Shown: positions 5,113-10,071 of the stretch, piece after piece
How positions within the stretch are numbered: position 1 is the first letter of the stretch
How the letters are laid out: the number at the start of each line of letters is the position of its first letter
Assembly (NCBI GenBank): GCA_036377075.1
Contig: DASUZB010000036.1
Location: forward strand, 1 to 10,071
Direction: 5' to 3'
Origin: DASUZB01 sp036377075
GTDB taxonomy: Bacteria; Actinomycetota; CALGFH01
DNA length: 10,071 nt
Made by a program: the position numbers and the translations under genes
Notes under the pieces: generated by a model
What the model saw: only the letters and a program-made list of their open reading frames with translations
Told to the model about the DNA's origin: nothing
The model's database searches: none

Positions 5113-6738
5113 ATGGCCGACCACGACGCGGTCGTCGTCGGCGGCGGGCCCAACGGCCTCGCCGCCGCCCTCCGCCTGGCCGAGGCGGGCTGGTCGGTCT
5201 GCCTGGTCGAGGCGAACCAGGAGGTCGGCGGCGCGGCCCGCACCCTGGAGAGCACCCTGCCCGGGTTCCGCCACGACTTCGGCGCCGGCTTCCTCCCCCT
5301 GGCGATGGTCTCCCCCGCCCTGGCCGGTCGGGACCTGGCCGCCCACGGGCTGCGGCTGCGCCACGCGCCCCTGCCCGCCGCCCACCCCTTCCCCGGCAAC
5401 CAGGCGATCGCGCTCGGCCGTTCCCGCGAGGAGACGGCCGCCTCGATCGACAAGCTGCAGCCGGGCGACGGCGCCGCCTGGGCGGCGATCGACGAGGCCT
5501 TCGGCGACGCCACCGTCGCCTTCCTCCGCGCCCAGATGCAGCGCTGGCCGCTCGCGCCCGCGGTCGAGCTCGCCCGCCACCTCCGCGGGATCACCACCGC
5601 GGTGGAGTTCGCCCGCGCGGTGGTGCAGGGTGCCAGCGCGCTGGCGGAGCGCTTCGAGTCCGAGGCGGCGCGGGCGTTCCTGGTGGCACCGGCGATGCAC
5701 GCCGACCTGCAGCCCGAGGAGGCGGGCACCGGCATGTACGCGCTGGTGCTCCACATGCTCGGGCAGCGCTTCGGCATGCCGGTGGCCGAGGGCGGCACCG
5801 GCGCGGTCAGCGCGGCGCTGACCTCCGCGCTGCTGGCCGCGGGCGGCACGATCGTCACCGGGTCGCCGGTGGAGCGCATCGTGGTGCGCGGCGGCCGCGC
5901 GGTCGGCGTGGAGGCGGGCGGCGACGCGATCTCGGCGCGGCGCGCGGTGGTTGCCGCGATCGACACCGCCGCGGTGGTGCGGCTCGCCGGCGCCGAGTCG
6001 TTCCCGGCCAGCGCGCTCGACCAGGTGCGCCGCTACCGGCGCGGGCTCGGCACCTTCAAGGTGGACTGGGCGCTCGACGGGCCGGTGCCGTGGGCGGCGG
6101 AGGAGTGCCGCCGCGCCGCCGTGGTCCACCTGGCCGACACCGTGGAGGAGATGAGCAGGTCGGTCTGGGAGGCGGCGCACGGCCTGCTGCCGGCGAGGCC
6201 GACGCTGGTGCTCGGCCAGCAGTCGCTCGCCGACCCCAGCCGCGCCCCCGCCGGCAAGCACACCTTCTGGGGGTACGCGCACGTGCCGGCGATGCCGCTC
6301 GGCGACGCGCTGCGACCGCGCGCCCGCGCCGACTGGGAACGTGCCGCCGAGCCGTTCCTCGACCGGGTCGAGGCGGCCGTCGAGGCGCACGCGCCCGGTT
6401 TCCGCGACCTGGTGCTGGCGCGCCGCGCCTGGACGCCCGCGGACCTGGAGGCGGCCGACGCCAGCCTGGTCGGCGGGGACATCCAGCTCGGCTCGTTCGC
6501 CATCGACCAGCAGCTCATCTTCCGGCCAGGCTCCTCCTGGTGGCGCTGGGGCACGCCGCTGAAGGGCCTCTACGTCGGCGGTGCCGGCGTGCCGCCGGGT
6601 GGGGGAGTGCACGGCGCCTGCGGCGACCTCGCCGCTGCCCAGGCCCTGGCCGATGAGCGTCGTCCATTGCTGCTGCTCGGTGCCGTCGCCACCGCCGCCG
6701 GCCTCGCCGCCGTGCGCGCCGCCCGCCGCCGCCGCTGA
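5113..6738 (+). CDS. FAD-dependent oxidoreductase, phytoene desaturase/PYROXD2-like, with C-terminal membrane anchor
   Basis: A 541-residue flavoprotein. The N-terminal Rossmann fold binds FAD through GGGPNGLAA (10-18) and the ribose-binding acid Glu33, followed by the VGGAART motif. The C-terminal FAD contact GLYVGGAGVPPGGGVHGACG (485-504) is the signature of phytoene-dehydrogenase-like and PYROXD2-like oxidoreductases. The substrate cannot be read from the sequence; no carotenoid genes lie nearby. After the catalytic fold comes an unusual tail: a hydrophobic helix at about 519-534 (LLLLGAVATAAGLAAV) closed by Arg-rich residues RAARRRR, suggesting a tail anchor with the enzyme on the cytoplasmic side. 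The ATG at 5113 is preceded by GGAGGAGCGGAGC; the frame is open to 5002 but without homology-like sequence. It is transcribed away from mrp and ends in a pair of hairpins. Confidence 0.9.
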   Translation: MADHDAVVVGGGPNGLAAALRLAEAGWSVCLVEANQEVGGAARTLESTLPGFRHDFGAGFLPLAMVSPALAGRDLAAHGLRLRHAPLPAAHPFPGNQAIALGRSREETAASIDKLQPGDGAAWAAIDEAFGDATVAFLRAQMQRWPLAPAVELARHLRGITTAVEFARAVVQGASALAERFESEAARAFLVAPAMHADLQPEEAGTGMYALVLHMLGQRFGMPVAEGGTGAVSAALTSALLAAGGTIVTGSPVERIVVRGGRAVGVEAGGDAISARRAVVAAIDTAAVVRLAGAESFPASALDQVRRYRRGLGTFKVDWALDGPVPWAAEECRRAAVVHLADTVEEMSRSVWEAAHGLLPARPTLVLGQQSLADPSRAPAGKHTFWGYAHVPAMPLGDALRPRARADWERAAEPFLDRVEAAVEAHAPGFRDLVLARRAWTPADLEAADASLVGGDIQLGSFAIDQQLIFRPGSSWWRWGTPLKGLYVGGAGVPPGGGVHGACGDLAAAQALADERRPLLLLGAVATAAGLAAVRAARRRR

Positions 6739-6749
6739 TCACGCTGCGG

Positions 6750-6781
6750 CTGGAGGCCCGGTCGGGCCGCTGTTCCTCCAG
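6750..6781. terminator. First hairpin after the FAD oxidoreductase gene
   Basis: CTGGAGG (6750-6756) pairs with CCTCCAG (6775-6781). An alternative or overlapping inner stem, GGCCC-GGTC-GGGCC, spans 6755-6768. It starts 11 bases after the TGA of the oxidoreductase gene and stands in tandem with the stronger hairpin at 6791-6830. Confidence 0.5.
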
Positions 6782-6790
6782 AAATGGAGA

Positions 6791-6830
6791 GCGCCCCGCG
6801 CCGTCGCTGCCGAACGACGGCGCGGGGCGC
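6791..6830. terminator. Strong bidirectional terminator hairpin
   Basis: GCGCCCCGCGCCGTCG (6791-6806) and CGACGGCGCGGGGCGC (6815-6830) form a perfect 16-bp, almost all-GC stem with the 8-base loop CTGCCGAA. It lies between two convergent stop codons (6738 plus, 6855 minus), the standard place for a shared terminator. There is no T-tract. Confidence 0.8.
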
Positions 6831-6854
6831 CGCAACACCCCAGGGACAGGCCGG

Positions 6855-7766
6855 TCAGACTGAGCCGACGCGCTCGGCCTCGCTGCCGAAGGCGACCGTG
6901 ACGCTCAGCTCTTCGGTGCCGCGCACCAGCGCGAGCTGCAGCGTGCCGTCCTGGGGGAGGGCGTCGAGGACCTCGTGGAGCTCGTCGGCGTCGCGCACCT
7001 CGCGGCCGCCGGCGGTGACGATCAGGTCGCCGACGCGGACCCCGGCGCGGTCGGCCGGGCCGCCCTCCTCGACGGCGCGCACCAGCAGCCCGTCGCGCTC
7101 GGGCAGGCCGACCGCGCGGCGCATCCGCCGCGCGACGCCGGCGTGGGCGATGCCCACGCCCAGCCGCGCCCGCGCGGGCGCCTCCCCCCTCGCCAGCGCG
7201 TCGAGCCGGCCGCGCAGCTCGGCATCCGCCGGGATCGCCAGGTAGAAGCCGTCGCCGAGGCGGTTGGTGTTGATGCCGAGCAGGCGGCCCTCGGCGTCCA
7301 CCACCGGCCCACCCGATGAGCCCCGCCCCAGCGGGGCGGTGTGTTCCAGGCTGCCGGTGATGCGCCGGCCACGCGGCCCGCGGAAGGCGCGGTTCACCGC
7401 GGAGACGAAGCCGACCGTGACGCGCCGGCGGCCGCCGGGGCTGGCCAGCGCGAACACGGCCGCGCCGAGGCGCGCCGGCGCGTCCTCGGCCCAGGTCAGC
7501 GGCCGCGCGTCGCCGGTGTCGACCGAGACGACCGCGAGGTCGGCGTCAAGGTCGACGCCCTCGACCCGGCCGGTCGCGCTGCGATCGTCGGCGAAAACCA
7601 CCGTGACCTCCTCGCCGCGCAGGTTGTGGGCGTTGGTGGCCACTCGTCCGTCGGCCAGGACGATGCCCGAGCCCCGTCCGGGACCCCGGCCGATGCCGAC
7701 CACCGCACCGCCGGCCTGCTCGGCGACGCGGGCGATGGCCTGCTCCAGCTCTTCGAGCGCGCTCAT
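6855..7766 (-). CDS. Trypsin-like (S1C/HtrA-type) serine protease with PDZ domain, apparently cytosolic
   Basis: A 303-residue protease. The chymotrypsin-type fold covers about 15-185 and shows the triad: His47 in ATNAHNL, Asp76 in DLDADLAVV and Ser151 in GRGSSGGPVVD. The nucleophile motif is GSSGGP rather than the common GNSGGP. A PDZ domain follows at about 200-295, with the LGVGI opening and GLLVRAVEEGGPADRAGVRVGDLIV. Unlike HtrA/DegP proteins, it has no signal peptide or N-terminal membrane helix: residues 1-20 are a charged helix (MSALEELEQAIARVAEQAGG), so it should act in the cytoplasm, perhaps in protein quality control. The ATG at 7766 is fixed by AAGGAG 5 bases upstream; the frame is open to 7829 but crosses the promoter. 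It is divergent from an HxlR regulator, whose putative operator overlaps this gene's promoter. Confidence 0.9.
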   Translation of the reverse strand: MSALEELEQAIARVAEQAGGAVVGIGRGPGRGSGIVLADGRVATNAHNLRGEEVTVVFADDRSATGRVEGVDLDADLAVVSVDTGDARPLTWAEDAPARLGAAVFALASPGGRRRVTVGFVSAVNRAFRGPRGRRITGSLEHTAPLGRGSSGGPVVDAEGRLLGINTNRLGDGFYLAIPADAELRGRLDALARGEAPARARLGVGIAHAGVARRMRRAVGLPERDGLLVRAVEEGGPADRAGVRVGDLIVTAGGREVRDADELHEVLDALPQDGTLQLALVRGTEELSVTVAFGSEAERVGSV

Positions 7767-7796
7767 GGATGCTCCTTCGTCGGGACTCGACCACTG

Positions 7797-7827
7797 AGCT
7801 ACTATTGAATTGCAAGTTACTAGTGAC
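7797..7827. promoter_or_regulatory. Putative HxlR-type operator
   Basis: GTTACTAGTGAC (7816-7827) is a palindrome with one mismatch per 6-base arm. Its half-site motif recurs 18 bp away as a direct repeat: AGCTACTA (7797-7804) and AGTTACTA (7815-7822). GTTACT-type half-sites are typical of HxlR/YodB-family operators as far as I recall. The palindrome covers the protease -35 box and spacer, while the second copy touches its -10. Confidence 0.45.
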
Positions 7828-7829
7828 AA
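7801..7829 (-). promoter_or_regulatory. Sigma70-type promoter of the protease gene
   Basis: On the minus strand TTGTCA (7829-7824) matches the -35 consensus at five of six positions and is followed, after exactly 17 bases, by AATAGT (7806-7801), four of six for the -10. Transcription would start near 7795, about 28 bases before the ATG at 7766. Confidence 0.6.
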
Positions 7830-7872
7830 GCGATTCGTGCAAGCGTCCAGGCCGCACCCGTAGGATCAGCCG

Positions 7873-8295
7873 ATGCCGCCCCAGACCCAGCCCTCGCCCC
7901 TCGCCGAGGCGGTCGCCCGCGTGGGTGACCGCTGGTCCCTGCTGATCGTCCAGGCCCTGCTCGGCGGGACCCGGCGCTTCAACGAGCTGCTCGACGAGCT
8001 GGGCGGGATCGCCCCCAACGTGCTCTCCCAGCGCCTCAAGCACCTGGAACGCGAGGCCCTGGTGGTCAGCCGGCCCTACTCGCGGCGGCCGCCGCGCTCC
8101 GCCTACGAGCTCAGCGCCGCCGGTCAGGAGCTGGCCGGGGCGCTGCGCCTGCTCGCCCAGTGGGGCGCCCAGCGCGCCGGCGGGGAGGCCCTGCGCCACG
8201 AGGAGTGCGGCACGCCGCTCGAGGCGCGCTGGTACTGCCCGACCTGCGCCCGCACGGTCGAGGACCACGAGGCGGGCGAGCTCCACTATCTGTGA
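7873..8295 (+). CDS. HxlR-family winged-helix regulator with C-terminal zinc-ribbon-like tail
   Basis: A 140-residue DNA-binding regulator. Residues 8-100 carry the HxlR winged-helix signature: GDRWSLLIVQALLGGTRRFNEL (18-39), the recognition-helix region GIAPNVLSQRLKHLEREALV (45-64), a wing with SRPYSRRPPRSAYELS, and TAAGQEL-like AAGQELAGAL. The C-terminus adds HEECGTPLEARWYCPTCARTVE, where His109, Cys112, Cys122 and Cys125 could bind zinc. The family's usual N-terminal redox cysteine is absent, so sensing may involve the tail instead. It likely binds as a dimer to the palindrome in the 106-bp spacer shared with the divergent protease gene. The ATG at 7873 has only a weak upstream AGGA, and no clear promoter was found on this strand. 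The MFS gene starts 75 bp downstream and may be part of the same regulon. Confidence 0.9.
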   Translation: MPPQTQPSPLAEAVARVGDRWSLLIVQALLGGTRRFNELLDELGGIAPNVLSQRLKHLEREALVVSRPYSRRPPRSAYELSAAGQELAGALRLLAQWGAQRAGGEALRHEECGTPLEARWYCPTCARTVEDHEAGELHYL

Positions 8296-8370
8296 CGCCC
8301 CGGGTGCGGACCACGGAATAGGGGGTTAGAGTCCTAGCCGAAGCGCGCGGTCTGGGGGGGTGAGCGATCG

Positions 8371-9708
8371 GTGGCGTCCACCGGCGTCCCCAGCCCGTCC
8401 GGGAGCGGCACCGCCGTCTCCGACCAGCGGCTGCGCCTCTACCGCTGGTACGACCCGGCGATCGTGGTGACCGCGCTCCTGGCCGGCTCCGCCGGCTTCG
8501 CCCAGTTCGGCGTCTCGTCCGCGCTCGCCGACGTGGCCAGGTCGTTCGGCCAGCCCACCGGCACCGGCTCGTCGGTCGCCGCGAACGTCGGCCTGTCGTT
8601 CACCGTCCTGGGGATCGGCCTGGCGATCATCCGGCTGGCCGCGCTCGGCAGCCTGCCGCTGTCGGGTCTGGCCGACCGGCTGGGACGCCGCCGGGTGCTG
8701 CTCGGCTGCACCGCGGGTGGGCTGGCCATCTCGGCCCTGGCGGCGTTCAGCCCCGGCTACTGGTGGTTCGTGGCGCTGTTCGCGCTGGGGCGGCCGCTGC
8801 TGTCGGGCACCAACGCGGTCAGCGGGGTGATCGCCGCCGAGGAGACGAGGAGCCCCGACCGCGCCAAGGCGATCGCGCTGGTCACGGCCGGCTGGGGCGC
8901 CGGCACCGGCGCCATCGCGGTGGTGCGGGGGTTGGCGGGCGACGCGCTCAGCTGGCGCGGGCTGTTCGCCCTCTTGGTCGTGCCCCTGGCGCTGATCCCG
9001 CTGTTCAGCCGCTGGCTGGAGGAGCCCGACCGCTTCCGGCGCTCGCGCGCCGGCGCGGGCCCGTCCCGCGCCGACGGGAGCGGCGCCCTGCCGCGGCCGG
9101 GCCGCTTCCTGGCCCGCCCCAGCCCGGCGCTGCGGCCGCGCCTGTGGCTGATCACCCTGCTCACCGCCATGCTCGGCTTCGTCACCGGCCCCGCCAACGC
9201 GATGATGTTCGTCTACGACGAGAGCGTCCTCGGCCTGCCGCGCTCGGAGACCGCGGCGATGGTCGCGGCGGCCGGGGTGCTCGGCCTCGCCGGGCTGGTC
9301 GCCGGGCGCTGGGCCGCCGACCACCTCGGCCGTCGCCTCACCGCCGGGACCATGCAGGCAGTGATCGCCCTTGCCGCCGTGGTCACCTACAGCGGCCCGT
9401 CGGCGGCGGCGATCGGCGGGTACCTGGCGGCGATCTGCGCCGCCTCGGTGTTCTCCCCGGCGGCCGGCGCGCTGGCCACCGAGATGTTCCCGACCGGCGT
9501 GCGCGCCACCGTCGCCGGCTGGATGAGCGTCGGCGGCGTCCTCGGCGCGGTCTGCGGCCTGGTCGCCTTCGGGCTGCTGGTCACCGCGATCAACAGCTTC
9601 TGGGTCGCCACCGTCATGGTCGCCCTGCCGGTGGTCGCGCTCTGCCCGCTGTACGGGCGCTTCCCGGAGACCCTCGGGATGGAGCTCGAGGAATCCGCCC
9701 CGGAATGA
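8371..9708 (+). CDS. MFS transporter
   Basis: A 445-residue, about 12-helix major facilitator superfamily permease of the cytoplasmic membrane. The loop 2-3 motif A is clear as GLADRLGRRRVLLG (99-112), and a weaker copy in the second half reads AGRWAADHLGRRLT. FPTGVRATVAGW in the second half, and PETLGMELEE at the C-terminus, resemble the sugar-porter and aromatic-acid/H+ symporter branches ('FPTxxR', 'PET'). A charged, Arg/Pro-rich central loop (about 214-256) joins the two six-helix bundles. The substrate is not predictable. The GTG start at 8371 is supported by GGGGGTGA about 8 bases upstream; the first 25 residues are polar and cytoplasmic. The gene follows the HxlR-type regulator in the same direction at 75 bp, which could mean shared regulation. 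Only a weak terminator-like structure follows it. Confidence 0.92.
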   Translation: MASTGVPSPSGSGTAVSDQRLRLYRWYDPAIVVTALLAGSAGFAQFGVSSALADVARSFGQPTGTGSSVAANVGLSFTVLGIGLAIIRLAALGSLPLSGLADRLGRRRVLLGCTAGGLAISALAAFSPGYWWFVALFALGRPLLSGTNAVSGVIAAEETRSPDRAKAIALVTAGWGAGTGAIAVVRGLAGDALSWRGLFALLVVPLALIPLFSRWLEEPDRFRRSRAGAGPSRADGSGALPRPGRFLARPSPALRPRLWLITLLTAMLGFVTGPANAMMFVYDESVLGLPRSETAAMVAAAGVLGLAGLVAGRWAADHLGRRLTAGTMQAVIALAAVVTYSGPSAAAIGGYLAAICAASVFSPAAGALATEMFPTGVRATVAGWMSVGGVLGAVCGLVAFGLLVTAINSFWVATVMVALPVVALCPLYGRFPETLGMELEESAPE

Positions 9709-9719
9709 GCGGGGTGCGG

Positions 9720-9745
9720 CGGATCGTCCCGGCTCGGAACGACCG
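9720..9745 (+). terminator. Weak hairpin after the MFS gene
   Basis: CGG-A-TCGT (9720-9727) pairs with ACGACCG (9739-9745), with one bulged A. It is 11 bases past the MFS stop. A second pairing, GATTCG (9745-9750) with CGAATC (9769-9774), is an alternative. No T-run is present. Confidence 0.3.
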
Positions 9746-9826
9746 ATTCGGCACCAGCGCCGGTATCGCGAATCCGTTGCGGAACCGGGGTTTCACGCAG
9801 ACGGACCAGCCCGTTACGCAAAACGC

Positions 9827-9844
9827 CCTCCGTTTACTTGGAGG
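9827..9844. repeat. Inverted repeat CCTCC/GGAGG just upstream of the -10 box
   Basis: CCTCC (9827-9831) and GGAGG (9840-9844) flank an 8-base AT-rich centre. The repeat lies in the -35 region of the promoter at 9853-9858 and could be an operator for the polysaccharide gene. Confidence 0.3.
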
Positions 9845-9852
9845 TGGACCGG

Positions 9853-9858
9853 TAAAAT
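9853..9858 (+). promoter_or_regulatory. -10 box TAAAAT upstream of the polysaccharide gene
   Basis: TAAAAT matches TATAAT at five of six positions and sits in the most AT-rich patch of the window (about 9770-9860). The -35 region about 17 bases upstream (CCGTTT/CGTTTA) is weak. Transcription should start near 9865. Confidence 0.5.
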
Positions 9859-9864
9859 CCCTTC

Positions 9865-9918
9865 GTGACCGTTGGACGAACGGTGGCGGCGAGCAGCCCG
9901 CCGTCGCCGACGGCATAG
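9865..9918 (+). CDS. Possible leaderless 17-codon upstream reading frame
   Basis: GTG at 9865 begins an open frame, MTVGRTVAASSPPSPTA (GTG read as Met), that ends at TAG 9916-9918, 14 bases before the start of the polysaccharide gene. The GTG falls where a transcript from the TAAAAT box at 9853-9858 should begin, so it could be translated as a leaderless mRNA, a common mode in actinobacteria. It may couple or attenuate translation of the downstream gene. A frame this short can occur by chance, and no conserved peptide is recognised. Confidence 0.3.
   Translation: MTVGRTVAASSPPSPTA
9868..9914 (+). repeat. Hairpins in the leader of the polysaccharide gene
   Basis: ACCGTT (9868-9873) pairs with AACGGT (9879-9884) around a 5-base loop, and GCCGTC (9900-9905) pairs with GACGGC (9909-9914) around GCC. 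Both are perfect and lie in the predicted 5' leader, inside the putative short upstream frame. Confidence 0.45.
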
Positions 9919-9932
9919 GGGGGAGCAAGCGC

Positions 9933-10071
9933 GTGGATCGGCTGCCGGTTGGCTGGGACGAGGGGCCTGGGCTGGTGGCGTCGGTGTGGCGCTACCGGTG
10001 GCTGGTGGCCGTGGTGGCGCTGGCCGGGCTGCTGGCCGGGTTCGGCGGGTCGCTGGTCCAGCCGGTGCTGT
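9933..10071 (+). CDS. Wzz/YveK-like polysaccharide chain-length protein (N-terminus, partial)
   Basis: Only the first 46 codons are present; the gene continues past the right edge. After a short polar start comes SVWRYRWLVAVVALAGLLAG (residues 17-36) and then GFGGSLVQPVL. The 'xWRYRWLVxxxAxxGxxxGxxxSxxxPxLY' pattern is typical of the first membrane helix (about 23-42) of Wzz/YveK-type chain-length determinants and of actinobacterial co-polymerases sometimes fused to a BY-kinase. Such proteins set the length of exported polysaccharides at the cytoplasmic membrane. The GTG start at 9933 is supported by GGGGGGAG about 9 bases upstream. A promoter-like TAAAAT and a structured leader precede it. 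The family call is based on the N-terminus alone; a fused kinase domain, if any, would be outside the window. Confidence 0.7.
   Translation, partial: MDRLPVGWDEGPGLVASVWRYRWLVAVVALAGLLAGFGGSLVQPVL

Noticed and set aside
3778..6612. A 944-codon minus-strand frame covering mrp and running antisense through the FAD oxidoreductase gene
   Set aside because: Only the part from 4884 down matches Mrp. The upstream part is the low-complexity antisense of a well-recognised flavoprotein and arises from high GC at third positions.
8320..8337. TAGG...CCTA and TAGAGT between the HxlR-type and MFS genes as terminator or promoter
   Set aside because: The arms are only 4 bp and no -35 partner is visible.
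8326..9324. A long minus-strand frame antisense to the MFS gene
   Set aside because: A Gly/Arg/Gln/Ala-rich shadow of the well-supported transporter on the plus strand.
9790..9865. Resemblance to a c-di-GMP (GEMM) riboswitch: CACGCA and ACGCAAA motifs followed by a CCTCC/GGAGG stem before a polysaccharide gene
   Set aside because: The GNRA-loop helix between the two motifs and the paired tetraloop receptor are missing, the spacing is too short, and the likely promoter lies downstream of it. A covariance-model search of 9740-9935 would settle this.

Overview
The window is about 70% GC. It has GTG starts, closely spaced genes and protein families typical of Actinomycetota: an Mrp/ApbC ATPase, an HxlR regulator with a zinc-ribbon tail, an S1C-PDZ protease, and a kinase-less sensor-type membrane protein. 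I infer a high-GC actinobacterium, probably an environmental one; the sequence does not allow a genus call.

Left part (1-3750). A two-gene minus-strand unit comes first: a polytopic membrane protein (164-1465) followed downstream by the N-terminus of a SnoaL-like cyclase (1-142, cut by the window edge). Next is a gene-poor stretch (1466-2244) rich in inverted repeats, including a perfect 15+15 bp repeat that closes a small branched fold. A membrane protein of unknown function follows on the minus strand (2245-3123). Then comes a hicAB toxin-antitoxin locus in which the toxin gene hicA has been reduced by an internal deletion to its two ends (3441-3526), while the antitoxin hicB (3523-3747) remains open and still overlaps the hicA stop as GTGA.

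Middle part (3750-6850). The mrp Fe-S carrier ATPase gene (3778-4884, minus) diverges from a phytoene-desaturase/PYROXD2-like FAD oxidoreductase with a C-terminal membrane anchor (5113-6738, plus). Hairpin terminators separate both convergent gene pairs: 3749-3782, and a tandem pair at 6750-6781 and 6791-6830.

Right part (6850-10071). A cytosolic-looking trypsin-like PDZ protease (6855-7766, minus) diverges from an HxlR-family regulator (7873-8295, plus). The shared spacer holds a good promoter for the protease (TTGTCA-17-AATAGT), and a GTTACT/AGTGAC palindrome lies across its -35 box and spacer, so HxlR control of the protease is a testable idea. An MFS transporter (8371-9708) follows on the plus strand. 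The window ends with the start of a Wzz/YveK-like polysaccharide chain-length protein (9933-10071). Its upstream region has a TAAAAT -10 box, a possible leaderless 17-codon reading frame starting at the predicted transcription start, and several small hairpins.

No rRNA, tRNA, CRISPR array or intact insertion sequence was seen. The most notable observations are the hicA deletion remnant, the branched inverted-repeat element at 1742-1835, the operator-over-promoter layout between the protease and hxlR-type genes, and the leader of the exopolysaccharide gene.
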